The notes: a model not told the origin generated them from the sequence alone. DNA of 64,000 nt from Sediminibacterium sp. TEGAF015 (GCF_025997995.1 NZ_AP026683.1:2356501-2420500); one strand, 5' to 3'; counted from the first letter of the stretch, positions 16,795-25,677 are shown. Numbers and translations are program-made.

Positions 16795-17949
16795 TTAGTT
16801 GATAGTTAAAGCCGTTTGCATTAAGCTGTCTAAATTCATTTTTACAGGTTTTATTTTTGCACCCTGTCTAATGCTTTGAACGCCTTCGTAAACAATATTC
16901 TCTCCAGGTTTCAATCCTGCTTCAACAATATAATATTGGGCAACTCTTCTTCCAGGTTTAAAAGCCCGCATTTGAATTGTATTGTCTTTATTTACAACAA
17001 ATACAAAGGTTTTGTCTTGAATTTCAAACGTTGCTTTTTGTGGAATAATAATGGCATTATCAACCTCTGTTGTTAATCTTGCCTTCCCCGAAGCACCATG
17101 TTTTAATAGTTTACTTGGATTAGGAAATCTTGCACGGAAGGCAATGGCACCTGTATTTTCATTGAATTCACCGTCACTTGTTTCTATTTTACCTGTGAAG
17201 GGATAAGGTGTTCCATCCGCTAATACTAGATTTACTGGTTTGTTTTCATGAACACTTTTTGAAGTATTGTTTTTGAATCTCAAGTATTCATTTTCTGAAA
17301 TATTAAAATAGGCGTAAACATTGTGAATGTCTGAAATAGTCGTTAGTAATGCACCTGGATCAATTAAGCTACCCATTTTCAAAGGAATTCTATCGATGAT
17401 ACCATCAAAGGGAGCTTTGATAAATGTATAAGAGAGCTTGGTTTCTGCACTGGTTTGTGAAGAAAGTGCTTCCTCAATCTTTGCTTTAGAAGCTGCTACT
17501 TTTGAAGCAGCTAATTCATATTCTGTTTTTGAGATCACATTTTTCTCCACCAGAATTTTTGTTCTGCCTAATTCTAGTTCGGCTGCTTTTGCTTCGGCCA
17601 TTGCATTGGAAACCGCAGCTTTAGCTTTGGCTAATTCGGTTTTATATTCAAGGTCATTTATTTGGAACATGGGTTGTCCTTTTTTTACCTCCTGACCCTC
17701 ATCTACAAATATTTTTTCAAGGAAACCTTGCACCCTTGCTCTCACTTCCACATTTTTTACAGCCTGAATATCTGCAACATAGTCGGTTTGTAATACGGTA
17801 TCTTTTTGAACTACTTCTACAACTGGAAAGCTGGGTATAAGCTCTGCCGTACCTGCTTTTTCCTTGGTTTCACATCCTACCAATACAACTATGGTTAAGA
17901 GACATAAAGGCGAAAAACCTTTAAAAAGGGCTGAAAAATTGATTTTCAT
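16795..17949 (-). CDS. RND efflux periplasmic adaptor (membrane fusion lipoprotein)
   Basis: A 384-residue protein. A signal peptide with lipobox LVGC gives a lipidated C26. It then has the adaptor architecture: barrel-sandwich half-motif (VRARVQGFLEKIFVDEGQEV about 75-95), helical hairpin rich in Ala/Glu/Lys (about 110-165), second lipoyl half (YTFIKAPFDGIIDR), and beta-barrel. It bridges the RND permease and the outer-membrane duct in the periplasm. It is the first gene of the operon, 7 bases before the permease. A -7 box lies about 26 bases upstream of its ATG. No local TetR regulator is present. Confidence 0.94.
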   Translation of the reverse strand: MKINFSALFKGFSPLCLLTIVVLVGCETKEKAGTAELIPSFPVVEVVQKDTVLQTDYVADIQAVKNVEVRARVQGFLEKIFVDEGQEVKKGQPMFQINDLEYKTELAKAKAAVSNAMAEAKAAELELGRTKILVEKNVISKTEYELAASKVAASKAKIEEALSSQTSAETKLSYTFIKAPFDGIIDRIPLKMGSLIDPGALLTTISDIHNVYAYFNISENEYLRFKNNTSKSVHENKPVNLVLADGTPYPFTGKIETSDGEFNENTGAIAFRARFPNPSKLLKHGASGKARLTTEVDNAIIIPQKATFEIQDKTFVFVVNKDNTIQMRAFKPGRRVAQYYIVEAGLKPGENIVYEGVQSIRQGAKIKPVKMNLDSLMQTALTIN

Positions 17950-17974
17950 GGATTATTTTGAATTAAATAAGCTA

Positions 17975-17982
17975 CAAATATA
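17975..17982 (-). promoter_or_regulatory. -7 element for the RND efflux operon
   Basis: Minus-strand TATATTTG, an exact TAnnTTTG, 25 bases upstream of the adaptor ATG. I see no matching TTG at the usual distance, so an activator may be needed. Confidence 0.4.
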
Positions 17983-18091
17983 CCGTTTTAATGTTTTTTT
18001 AATGTTTGCATTTATAAATGGTAGTTATTACGGTGTTAAATCGGTAAATAGTAAAAACATCCCACTTTGTCTGTGGCTTCAACAAATAAAA

Positions 18092-18122
18092 TTGGCATAA
18101 ACCAGAACAGATGATATTTTTA
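18092..18122 (+). promoter_or_regulatory. Promoter of the acyltransferase gene
   Basis: TTG (18092-18094), 20-base spacer, TATTTTTA (18115-18122), one base from consensus. It ends 4 bases before the ATG at 18127, implying a leaderless or nearly leaderless message. Confidence 0.45.
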
Positions 18123-18126
18123 TAGC

Positions 18127-18747
18127 ATGAGCTTTATTGAACGCATTAAATCAAATCCTAATTTAAAGAAGTGGGTATACTGGATGATGGTCCCTGCAAA
18201 TAGCCCTGGCTGTAGACTTTGGGTTAGGATTTTTATGAATCCTTTCGTTCACAAAGTGTCTAGAAAATCAGTCATCAGGGGAAATGCCAGATTAGATTTG
18301 GCCCCATGGAAGATGTTTTCCTTGGGTAAAAAAGCTGTTATAGAAGATTTTTGTTGTGTTAACAATATGGTGGGCGATGTATATATAGAAGAAGATGTTC
18401 ATGTTGGACTCAGTAACACCATTATTGGTCCTGTAACAATCGGGGCCAACACCATTATGGCTCAGAATATTGTTTTGTCTGGACTGAATCATGGGTATGC
18501 CGATCCTGATATCCCAATTAAAAATCAAAAGGAAACAACAGCCCCGATTGTGATTGAAGCAGACTGCTGGATTGGAGCAAATGCCGTTGTGGTTGCAGGT
18601 GTTACTGTAGGAAAACATTCTATAGTTGCGGCAGGATCTGTCGTTACAAAAAATGTACCACCCTATTCAATTGTCGGTGGAAATCCTGCTCGGATTTTAA
18701 AACAGTACAACCCCAATTCCAAACAGTGGGAAAAATTTGTCGGTTAG
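18127..18747 (+). CDS. Hexapeptide-repeat O-acetyltransferase (maltose/galactoside acetyltransferase fold)
   Basis: A 206-residue protein with left-handed beta-helix repeats (about residues 80-190: [46 protein letters not shown]) and the family ending [12 protein letters not shown]. The catalytic histidine is probably that in SGLNHGY (residue about 122). Such enzymes use acetyl-CoA to O-acetylate sugars, as in WcaF, VatD or LacA. A longer N-terminal arm (about 70 residues) suggests a cell-surface glycan substrate. It stands alone between the efflux operon and a desaturase. Confidence 0.88.
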   Translation: MSFIERIKSNPNLKKWVYWMMVPANSPGCRLWVRIFMNPFVHKVSRKSVIRGNARLDLAPWKMFSLGKKAVIEDFCCVNNMVGDVYIEEDVHVGLSNTIIGPVTIGANTIMAQNIVLSGLNHGYADPDIPIKNQKETTAPIVIEADCWIGANAVVVAGVTVGKHSIVAAGSVVTKNVPPYSIVGGNPARILKQYNPNSKQWEKFVG

Positions 18748-18880
18748 ATATATTTTTTTTTATGCTTTGATACTCTGGTGTGTAATTGCAGACAATATGG
18801 ATCTGCAAAAAAGTCAACAGCTAATTTTTATATCTCTAAATGCGCAATATTTGCAACCTAATTGAAATCCTTTCCATTCT

Positions 18881-19651
18881 ATGGTTGCCATTATTGTTTT
18901 TCTAGTACTTCACTGGTATTTATCTCTTTTCGGACAAACTTTTTATTTACACCGATACGCGGCTCACAAAATGTTTACTATGAACAAGTTTTGGGAAGCA
19001 TTCTGGTACGTGTATACTTGGGTTACGCAAGGCACATCTTATTTGAATGCCAGAGCTTATGCTATTTTACACAGAATGCATCATGCGTATAGCGATACAG
19101 AAAAAGATCCGCATACCCCACATTTTTTTAAAGAGGTATTCTCTATGATGTGGCATACCAAAAAAGTATACCACGGAGTATTAAAAGGGACGATGCCCAT
19201 TGAGAAAAAATTTGATAAAAATTTTCCAGTCTATCCAATCATTGATAAAATAGCTGATAGTTGGTTTACTAGAATTTTCTTTGCAATAGGCTATGTGGTT
19301 TTTTATTATTTCTTTGCAACAGAATGGTGGATGTATCTGTTCTTGCCAATTCACTTTTTAATTGGCCCAATTCAAGGTGCGGTTGTAAACTGGGCTGGTC
19401 ACAAATATGGCTACAGGAATTATCCTGATGAAAAAGATCATTCCAAAAACACATTAATTATTGACTTTCTGATGATGGGTGAATTGTTCCAAAATAATCA
19501 TCATCATGCAGGAGCAAGACCCAATTTTGCCAATAAATGGTGGGAGGTTGACCCTTGTTATCCCATCATCAAATTATTTCATTGGTTGGGCATCATCAAA
19601 CTGGTCCCTATCAAGGCAACCATTAATCACGACTCCAGATTTCATAAATAG
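18881..19651 (+). CDS. Fatty-acid (acyl-CoA delta-9 type) desaturase
   Basis: A 256-residue membrane di-iron enzyme. The three histidine boxes are HRYAAH (residues 24-29), HRMHH (about 66-70) and NNHHH (about 207-211). Four hydrophobic segments surround them. It introduces a double bond into saturated acyl chains and so adjusts membrane fluidity. It is shorter than animal SCD enzymes but normal for bacterial members. The 3' end overlaps the convergent secreted-protein gene by 29 bases. Regulation cannot be read from the 133-base upstream gap, which holds no clear promoter. Confidence 0.9.
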   Translation: MVAIIVFLVLHWYLSLFGQTFYLHRYAAHKMFTMNKFWEAFWYVYTWVTQGTSYLNARAYAILHRMHHAYSDTEKDPHTPHFFKEVFSMMWHTKKVYHGVLKGTMPIEKKFDKNFPVYPIIDKIADSWFTRIFFAIGYVVFYYFFATEWWMYLFLPIHFLIGPIQGAVVNWAGHKYGYRNYPDEKDHSKNTLIIDFLMMGELFQNNHHHAGARPNFANKWWEVDPCYPIIKLFHWLGIIKLVPIKATINHDSRFHK

Positions 19652-20276
19652 CTTCGCCTTTAGAGCTGAAGCCACTATGATGCCATTTGCCTTCTTCTAT
19701 TTTAGCTGAAAACTGAAGGGAAGCACCAACTCTGCTGCTATCCCTGCTGAAGAACTCAATATGCTCAGTATACTTGCCATTGATAAACTGATAAGTGCCA
19801 CCTCCAGTTCCGGAGAATTCCCCGGTTTCAATATTGATAGCAAACCACTGAAAACGGGTGCCGGTTAATAATTTGTAAGTGCGTCTGGCTCTCAATGGAT
19901 TATCGGTGATTTGATCTCCTGTCTTTCTTCCGCTTATTCGCCAGTTGCCTGCTAGCGCATTCTCTCCTTTATCAATTAAATCCAAATTTTTAATGTTGAA
20001 TGATATTTCCCTGCTTTTGCCAACAACTGATTTATCTCTTGAATCGAAATGAGTCAATACGATTAATTTATTACCCTCTTTGGTAAATGGTCCGCCCCAG
20101 GTATAGTCAAATGCTTTGGTGTTTACATTGAATTTGGTTTCTACAAAATAACCGTCGATTAAACTATATATTATCTCAGCACTTTCTTTGCTTCTGTATG
20201 AACCCTTAAGGGGTTGCTGAGCCTGTGCATCAAAACCAATTAAGAAGATAAATAGTAGCAGATAGCATGTTTTCAT
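19623..20276 (-). CDS. Secreted beta-rich protein of unknown function (DUF4488-like)
   Basis: A 217-residue protein with a clear signal peptide (residues 1-19, ending FDAQAQQ). The mature part alternates short beta strands with Gly/Thr-rich turns (WGGPFTKEGNKL; FQWFAINIETGEFSGTGGGTY; YTEHIEFFSRDSSRVG), like small lipocalin-type Bacteroidota proteins often annotated as membrane or secreted protein. The DUF4488 label is from memory of its phrasing and is tentative. Its ATG overlaps the stop of the GNAT gene by 4 bases, so the two are probably translated together with the gene at 20800. Confidence 0.7.
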   Translation of the reverse strand: MKTCYLLLFIFLIGFDAQAQQPLKGSYRSKESAEIIYSLIDGYFVETKFNVNTKAFDYTWGGPFTKEGNKLIVLTHFDSRDKSVVGKSREISFNIKNLDLIDKGENALAGNWRISGRKTGDQITDNPLRARRTYKLLTGTRFQWFAINIETGEFSGTGGGTYQFINGKYTEHIEFFSRDSSRVGASLQFSAKIEEGKWHHSGFSSKGEAIYEIWSRD

Positions 20277-20803
20277 AGATATCGTTTATTTTCAAGTTTC
20301 ATTAATAAGTCCGTTTGTATGTCTTCACCTAACGTAAACTGATGACTGCCAAAAACCTTGAATCCATATTTTTCATAAAAGTGAATTGCTCTTTCATTTT
20401 TCTCCCAAACCCCCAGCCAGATAAAAACAGGATTCATCTTGTAGGCAATTTCCAATGCGGCATCCATTAAAAAAGCTCCCAATCCCTTTCCAAGATAGCT
20501 ATTCAGCACATAGATTCTTTCAATTTCAAAAGCTGATGCGTCAATTTGTTCGGTTTGTGCCAAACCCCAATTTAGTTTAAGATATCCAACAGCCTGATTG
20601 TTAATTTCAGCAAAATAAAATGCTGAATCAGGGTTCTGTATTTCTCCGGATAACTTATCTAATGAAAGCTGCTCATGAAGATATTTATTCAGGTCCTCTG
20701 CAGAATTATGTGCTTCGAAAGTTTCTCTGAATGTAGTTCTGCTTATATTCTGAAGTTCATGAATATCAGAAGGCTCTATTTTTCTTAACGTGTAAATGCT
20801 CAT
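20273..20803 (-). CDS. GNAT family N-acetyltransferase
   Basis: A 176-residue protein with the GNAT fold: N-terminal strand and helices (YTLRKIEPSDIHELQNISR), the motif A acetyl-CoA loop (ERIYVLNSYLGKGLGAFLMDAA, residues about 108-128, with GKGLG), and the final strand pair (AIHFYEKYGFKVFG). The substrate is unknown; close relatives acetylate amines, polyamines or protein N-termini. It overlaps both neighbouring genes by 4 bases, showing a tightly coupled three-gene unit (20800, 20273, 19623). Confidence 0.9.
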   Translation of the reverse strand: MSIYTLRKIEPSDIHELQNISRTTFRETFEAHNSAEDLNKYLHEQLSLDKLSGEIQNPDSAFYFAEINNQAVGYLKLNWGLAQTEQIDASAFEIERIYVLNSYLGKGLGAFLMDAALEIAYKMNPVFIWLGVWEKNERAIHFYEKYGFKVFGSHQFTLGEDIQTDLLMKLENKRYL

Positions 20804-21459
20804 AGTTGATTCTGAATAAAAAACTGAATGGCTTGTTCTTTTTGTGTTTCACTGATATCTGCCAAAATTATTTTTCTGGCATACTCAATATTGAGTGCTA
20901 CTGTCTTTCTAATACGGTTAAAATCGGTAACCGGTATCTGTGCTATCAATAAGCTTTCTTTTTGTTTCCGGGCTTCTGCATCAATAATCATGTCAGCCTG
21001 TCTTCCATTGATGCCCAGTTGATCAATTAGTTTTTTCCTGTATTTTGATTTATACCCTGTTATCAGTTGTGCTTTTGACAATGTATCGTATGCACTATTA
21101 GGGCTTAGTTGGGTAATGGCACATCCACTGGCATAAGTTCTGTTCAGGATTGACTTGGCTTTATCACCAATGATGGATATCGCTTTGTATTTTTTTAGCA
21201 CTTCCTGATTAACCTCATTAACCGTTGCAAATGTGTCATTGGTATTGGCTTCAATTTTAAGTTTCTGTAAAGTTGCCCAATAATTGATTTGTCCAACTTT
21301 GTTGGCAGTTTCTTCTGATATACCCAACTCCTTCATCAGAAATGATTTCTCACAATATCCAAATAGCTCCAACTGTTCTTCCGGGCTCCAGTTTTGTGAT
21401 AAAGCAGGGCTTAGGTTGAAAACAATGGAACCAATAAGGCATACAAGTACTTTTTTCAT
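20800..21459 (-). CDS. Secreted helical protein of unknown function
   Basis: A 219-residue protein with a signal peptide (residues 1-21, ending ALSQNW). The rest is predicted helical. A weak internal duplication is visible: LMKELGISEETANKV near residue 41 and LIDQLGINGRQADMI near residue 142, each followed by a long charged helix. This resembles the helix-hairpin pattern of Spy/CpxP-like periplasmic proteins, but I do not recognise a family. It is the first gene of a coupled unit with a GNAT enzyme and another secreted protein, and is divergent from a Crp/Fnr regulator. Confidence 0.7.
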   Translation of the reverse strand: MKKVLVCLIGSIVFNLSPALSQNWSPEEQLELFGYCEKSFLMKELGISEETANKVGQINYWATLQKLKIEANTNDTFATVNEVNQEVLKKYKAISIIGDKAKSILNRTYASGCAITQLSPNSAYDTLSKAQLITGYKSKYRKKLIDQLGINGRQADMIIDAEARKQKESLLIAQIPVTDFNRIRKTVALNIEYARKIILADISETQKEQAIQFFIQNQL

Positions 21460-21492
21460 ATGTTCCTTTTTATTTTGTGACTCTTATTAGTG

Positions 21493-21500
21493 TAGCTTTG
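21493..21500 (+). promoter_or_regulatory. -7 element of the Crp/Fnr gene
   Basis: TAGCTTTG, an exact TAnnTTTG, ending 5 bases before the ATG at 21506. A TTG is found only 15 bases upstream, so the -33 contact is non-standard. The message is probably leaderless. Confidence 0.4.
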
Positions 21501-21505
21501 ACCTA

Positions 21506-22081
21506 ATGTTCGAAGTATTTTTTTTACAGGTTAAAGATAAAGTCTTGATTTCCGAACAGGATCAAAACCTTGTTAAAACCTTTTTCTCCCCTAAAAAGAT
21601 AAGAAAAAAGCAATACTTGTTGCAAGAGGGAGACTTGTGTAAGCATCTGGCATTTGTAGAAAAAGGACTTTTGAGGTCGTATAGTGTAGACGAAAAGGGT
21701 ACTGAACATATGATTCATTTTGCTTGGGAGGGATGGTGGATGGCCGATATTCTCAGTTTTCTTTCGGCTGAACCATCCACTTATTTCATAGATGCTTTAG
21801 AAGAGTCAGAATTACTGCTGATTAGTTTGCAGGGATTTGAAGAAATGCTTTTAAAAGTTCCTGTGATGGAGAGGTATTTCAGAATTTTATTTCAAAATAA
21901 TATTATTTCAAAAGAAAGAAGATTAATTCAATCGCTTGCCTATTCAGCTGAAGAGAAATATTTACATCTTCTCGCAAATAACCCACAGCTGGTTCAAAAA
22001 ATTCCACAAAACCTTGTTGCTTCTTATTTAGGAATAACACCTGAGACACTTAGCCGAATTAAACGAAAAATTACCAGGTAG
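21506..22081 (+). CDS. Crp/Fnr family transcriptional regulator
   Basis: A 191-residue protein with a cyclic-nucleotide-binding-type beta-roll (residues about 25-115; YLLQEGDLCKHLAFVEKGLLRSY) and a C-terminal Crp helix-turn-helix (about 150-190). The recognition helix reads YLGITPETLSRIKRKI. Its E, S and R positions (ETLSR) match those of E. coli FNR, which read TTGAT, rather than CRP (ETVGR). The N-terminal cysteine cluster of FNR is missing; the only cysteine is in GDLCKH, so it is not an iron-sulfur oxygen sensor. An exact TTGAT-N4-ATCAA box lies 13 bases past its stop, in front of the next operon, which is the likely target. Confidence 0.9.
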   Translation: MFEVFFLQVKDKVLISEQDQNLVKTFFSPKKIRKKQYLLQEGDLCKHLAFVEKGLLRSYSVDEKGTEHMIHFAWEGWWMADILSFLSAEPSTYFIDALEESELLLISLQGFEEMLLKVPVMERYFRILFQNNIISKERRLIQSLAYSAEEKYLHLLANNPQLVQKIPQNLVASYLGITPETLSRIKRKITR

Positions 22082-22093
22082 CCGAAGGTTTAA

Positions 22094-22107
22094 TTGATAT
22101 AGATCAA
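22094..22107 (+). promoter_or_regulatory. FNR-type palindrome (TTGAT-N4-ATCAA)
   Basis: TTGAT-ATAG-ATCAA, an exact match to the FNR consensus. Its centre is about 66 bases before the predicted start of the downstream promoter, a normal class I activator position. The adjacent Crp/Fnr protein carries the matching recognition-helix residues. Confidence 0.65.
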
Positions 22108-22130
22108 GTTGATTTCTTGTTGTATCTCAA

Positions 22131-22160
22131 TTGTGTTCGAATAAATCCATCCTAATTTTG
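22131..22160 (+). promoter_or_regulatory. Promoter of the oxidoreductase operon
   Basis: TTG (22131-22133), 19-base spacer, TAATTTTG (22153-22160), a full consensus. The start is predicted about 10 bases before the ATG at 22178. Confidence 0.6.
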
Positions 22161-22177
22161 CATCTCAACATAAATAG

Positions 22178-22663
22178 ATGCAGTACAACAATATTGTAGC
22201 CATTCTGGGAGCAAATTCAGCTGCGGGAAAGCAAATTGCCGAATGTATATCTAAACAGTATCCTGTTTTAATAATGGATGCTAACAAAGAAGTACTGCTC
22301 CAATCGCAGAAAGCTATTCAATCAAAACACCCTGCTGCTAACATTACTATTCTTGAATGTAGTAAAGAGGCCTCGTGGGAAGCAGATATTGTAATTATTG
22401 CAGTTGAAAAGGAAGAAGAGCAACAACAGATTGCTGAAAGAATCAATGAATTCACAACCTGTAAAATAGTCATACAAATTAGACCTGAAAATAACCCAAT
22501 GCTGCACTTACAGCATAAATTACCTTATGCTAAATTCATATTGGTAGACTGGGGCAATACAGCTGCAATTGTAGAAGGAAAAGATGAAATGGCATTGTCT
22601 GTTACCGGAGAAATTATCCATCTGTCAGGGCTGAAACCCATTTTTAAAAAGTCATTAATTTAA
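22178..22663 (+). CDS. NAD(P)-binding Rossmann protein (F420-dependent NADP reductase-like)
   Basis: A 161-residue protein starting with a Rossmann beta-alpha-beta (VAILGANSAAGKQIAECI, residues 6-23). It then follows the pattern of NADP-binding domains such as F420H2:NADP oxidoreductase or pyrroline-carboxylate reductase (ADIVIIAVEKEEEQQQIAERI). It is too short to contain a separate catalytic domain. It is the first gene of an operon with an old yellow enzyme (11 bases downstream), an SDR, a serine hydrolase and a methyltransferase, controlled by a promoter with an FNR-type box. Function beyond nucleotide binding is not known. Confidence 0.72.
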   Translation: MQYNNIVAILGANSAAGKQIAECISKQYPVLIMDANKEVLLQSQKAIQSKHPAANITILECSKEASWEADIVIIAVEKEEEQQQIAERINEFTTCKIVIQIRPENNPMLHLQHKLPYAKFILVDWGNTAAIVEGKDEMALSVTGEIIHLSGLKPIFKKSLI

Positions 22664-22674
22664 TCAATATACAT

Positions 22675-23769
22675 ATGAGTACTAATGTTTTGTTTACGCC
22701 TTATCAGTTGGCAGATGTAAACTTGAAAAACAAAATGGTTATGGCACCTATGACCAGAAGTAGAGCGGATAATGCTGGTGCCGTTCCTAATGCATTGATG
22801 GCTGAGTATTATGCTCAAAGAGCAACAGCTGGTTTAATTATTACAGAAGGCGCGCCTGTTAGTACATGGGGTGTGGGATATATTAATGTGCCTGGTATTT
22901 ACAGTGATGAACAAGTAGAGGGCTGGAAACTGGTAACCAAAGCTGTTCATGAAAAGGGAGGAAAAATTTATGTACAGTTATGGCATGTTGGAAGAATGTC
23001 TCATCCTGATTTTCATAATGGAGCTTTGCCACTGGCACCATCAGCCTTGAATCCAAACGAAAAATCATACACGAAAAATGGGTTCACTGATACAGTAACT
23101 CCACGTGAAATGACAATTGCTGATATCAAACAAACTGTTCAGGACTTTAAGAACGCAGCAGCAAATGCTGTTAAGGCAGGTTTTGATGGAGTTGAAATTC
23201 ACGGAGCTAATGGGTATCTACTGCAACAGTTTTTTAATGCAACCTCCAATCAAAGAACGGATGAGTATGGAGGATCTGATGAAAACAGAGCAAGAATCCT
23301 TTTTGAGATTCTGGATGCATTCAAAGAAGTAATTGATTATAAGAAAGTAGGTCTTCGTTTAAGTCCATGTCTAAATGGACTGTTTGGTATTGCAATGGAT
23401 GAAAGCACTATTCCAACGCATGAATACATTGTAAAACGTTTAAATGACTATGGTCTGGCTTACTTACACTTAACAGAGCCTTTTGTGCCAGTAGATCATT
23501 TGCCTTTTGCGGTGACGGAAGTGGCAAAGCATTTCAGACCACTTTACAAAGGTACTTTAATCATCAACAGAGGATTTAATAAAGAAACTGCAACGGCCGT
23601 ATTGGAAGCCGGCGATGCCGATTTAGTGGCATTTGGTGTGCCATTTATAGCTAATCCTGATTTAGTAAAAAGATTTGAAACAGATGCTGCATTAAACGAA
23701 GTAGATAATCAAACTTTTTATACACCTGGTGAGAAGGGGTATACCGATTATCCTTTTTTAACCGCTTAA
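22675..23769 (+). CDS. Alkene reductase, old yellow enzyme family (NADH:flavin oxidoreductase)
   Basis: A 364-residue FMN-binding TIM barrel of the NemA/XenB type. Seen are the start LFTPYQLADVNLKNKMVMAP, QLWHVGRMSHPDF (about 103-115), the substrate-binding HxxN pair in HGANGYLLQQF (about 179-189), and NQRTDEYGGS. Such enzymes reduce activated alkenes, nitro-esters, maleimides and quinones with NAD(P)H, and are typical electrophile-stress defences. It belongs to the operon led by 22178, whose promoter carries an FNR-type site next to a Crp/Fnr gene; induction by reactive compounds or oxygen limitation is an inference. Confidence 0.95.
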   Translation: MSTNVLFTPYQLADVNLKNKMVMAPMTRSRADNAGAVPNALMAEYYAQRATAGLIITEGAPVSTWGVGYINVPGIYSDEQVEGWKLVTKAVHEKGGKIYVQLWHVGRMSHPDFHNGALPLAPSALNPNEKSYTKNGFTDTVTPREMTIADIKQTVQDFKNAAANAVKAGFDGVEIHGANGYLLQQFFNATSNQRTDEYGGSDENRARILFEILDAFKEVIDYKKVGLRLSPCLNGLFGIAMDESTIPTHEYIVKRLNDYGLAYLHLTEPFVPVDHLPFAVTEVAKHFRPLYKGTLIINRGFNKETATAVLEAGDADLVAFGVPFIANPDLVKRFETDAALNEVDNQTFYTPGEKGYTDYPFLTA

Positions 23770-23778
23770 AAAATTAGA

Positions 23779-24495
23779 ATGGAATCATTACAAAATAAAG
23801 TGGCATTGGTAACCGGTGCCGGAAAGGGAATTGGAAAAGCCATTGCGATTGCTTTGGCAAAAGAAGGCGTGAATGTTGGACTATTGGCAAGATCAGAAAA
23901 TGACTTGCAAGAAGTAGCAGCTGAAGTAAATGCCTTGGGAGTTAAATCAATCATTGCTCCAGCAGATATAAGTAATATTAATGCAGTAAACTGGGCAGTT
24001 GAAAAAATAGAAGCTGCACTAGGCCCTATTGATATTCTTATTAATAATGCTGGAACTGGAACATTCGGAAAGTTTCTGGATCTTAGTCCAGAAGTATGGG
24101 AGCAGCAGGTAAAAGTGAATCTCTTCGGTGTTTACTATACAACCAGGGCTGTATTGCCACAAATGATGAAAAGGCTGACCGGGGATATTGTAAATATTTC
24201 TTCTACAGCTGGTTTAAGAGGAGCTGCAACCACCAGCGCTTACAGCGCTTCTAAGTTTGGTGTAATGGGATTAACAGAGTCTTTAATGCAAGAGGTTCGT
24301 AAATATAATATCAGGGTAACAGCAATGGCTCCCAGTACTGTAGTTACAGAGCTGGCTCATTCAGCCAATCTGATTAACAATAATGAAGAGCGATTAATGC
24401 ATCCGGAAGATTTTGCAGAATTAATTATTGCACAATTAAAATTAAACAGAAGGGTTTTTGTGAAAGACAGTTCAATTTGGTCTACCAATCCTTAA
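23779..24495 (+). CDS. Short-chain dehydrogenase/reductase (FabG-like)
   Basis: A 238-residue classical SDR. It has the cofactor motif TGAGKGIG (residues 11-18), NNAG near residue 87, and the catalytic Ser (NISSTAG), Tyr and Lys (YSASK, about 154-158). The sequence resembles 3-ketoacyl-ACP reductases, but in this context, 9 bases after an old yellow enzyme gene, reduction of a carbonyl on the same electrophilic substrates is equally likely. It is the third gene of the operon. Confidence 0.92.
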   Translation: MESLQNKVALVTGAGKGIGKAIAIALAKEGVNVGLLARSENDLQEVAAEVNALGVKSIIAPADISNINAVNWAVEKIEAALGPIDILINNAGTGTFGKFLDLSPEVWEQQVKVNLFGVYYTTRAVLPQMMKRLTGDIVNISSTAGLRGAATTSAYSASKFGVMGLTESLMQEVRKYNIRVTAMAPSTVVTELAHSANLINNNEERLMHPEDFAELIIAQLKLNRRVFVKDSSIWSTNP

Positions 24496-24528
24496 ATTTA
24501 TGCATCCTATCACCCCAAAGCGGTAAAG

Positions 24529-25674
24529 ATGCAAAAAGTCAGATATCTATTAATTAGTTTGGGTCTGCTTTTGAGTCACTTTAATTTATTAAGTGCACAA
24601 TACTCAAAAGCAGACTCTTCTATTTTAGCCATAATGAAGGAAATGCCGGTTATGGGCTTATCCGTAGCTGTGGTAAAAAAAAATCAAATTGTTTTTACCA
24701 ATGCATATGGGTATAAAAATGAACAAACAAAGGAGCCCCTGGCTACTAATCATTTATTTAGAATTGCTTCGATTTCCAAGTCTTTTACTGCAACAGCAAT
24801 TATGCAGCTGATAGAAAAAAGAAAGCTTTCTTTGGATGACGATATCAGTCCGTTGGTTGGCTTTATTGTACGTAATCCATCTTTTCCTGAACAGCCCATC
24901 ACTTTAAGAATGGTATTGTCACATCGCTCTTCTATCAATGATAGTCAGGGTTATTTTAGTCTGGATGCCATCAACCCTGCAAAGAATGCTAATTGGAAAA
25001 AATGTTACAATGCTTATGCTCCCGATTCAGGATACCAATATTGCAATTTGAATTATAATATGGCAGGTGCAATCCTGGAGCGAATTTCGGGTATAAGATT
25101 TGATCAATACATTCAGCAAAATATTCTGAAACCGCTTAATTTATTAGGGGGCTATAATGTAGATGAATTGGATAATCAGTTGTTTGCACAGATTTACGAA
25201 TACAACAGGGACTCAGCAAAGTTTATATTTTCTCCAGGCGCTTATGCATCCCGTAAAAAGGAACTTGAAACCTATACACTTGGATATTCAACTCCGATTT
25301 TTTCTCCAACAGGAGGAATGAAAATATCAGCTCCTGATTTAGCAAAATACATGATGGTACATGCCAACAACGGCAAATACAATGGAAAAAGAGTAATTGC
25401 TAAAAAGAGTGTCCGAAAAATGCAGACCATGTATTCTGAAAATGAACAATATGGTTTGGCATTATCAAAGTCCGCAAATCTGATAGAAGGAAAAACCCTA
25501 ATTGGACATACAGGATCTGCTTATGGTTTATATAGCATTATGTTTTTTGAACCCAAAGAAAAATTTGGCATAGTAGTAATCAGTAACGGCTGTGATCCAT
25601 CATATGAAAAAGGATTTAATAAAGTTTTGCGTAGAGTGACCAATGTGTTGTACGAAAATATTGTGTTGCAGTAA
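24529..25674 (+). CDS. Secreted serine hydrolase, class C beta-lactamase family
   Basis: A 381-residue protein with a signal peptide (residues 1-23, ending LLSAQY). Penicillin-binding fold motifs are present: SxxK as S81-K84 (ASISKSF), YxN as Y171-N173 (YCN), and HTGSA near residue 325 in place of KTG. This set is typical of the esterase/D-aminopeptidase and EstB-like branch of the beta-lactamase family, so resistance to beta-lactams cannot be assumed. It acts in the periplasm. It lies 33 bases after the SDR gene and 3 bases before a methyltransferase, so it is probably co-transcribed with both. Confidence 0.9.
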   Translation: MQKVRYLLISLGLLLSHFNLLSAQYSKADSSILAIMKEMPVMGLSVAVVKKNQIVFTNAYGYKNEQTKEPLATNHLFRIASISKSFTATAIMQLIEKRKLSLDDDISPLVGFIVRNPSFPEQPITLRMVLSHRSSINDSQGYFSLDAINPAKNANWKKCYNAYAPDSGYQYCNLNYNMAGAILERISGIRFDQYIQQNILKPLNLLGGYNVDELDNQLFAQIYEYNRDSAKFIFSPGAYASRKKELETYTLGYSTPIFSPTGGMKISAPDLAKYMMVHANNGKYNGKRVIAKKSVRKMQTMYSENEQYGLALSKSANLIEGKTLIGHTGSAYGLYSIMFFEPKEKFGIVVISNGCDPSYEKGFNKVLRRVTNVLYENIVLQ

Positions 25675-25677
25675 ACT

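Noticed and set aside
24529..25674. A true beta-lactamase conferring resistance
   Set aside because: The third motif is HTG rather than KTG and the operon is oxidoreductive, so an esterase or peptidase-like serine hydrolase is the safer call.
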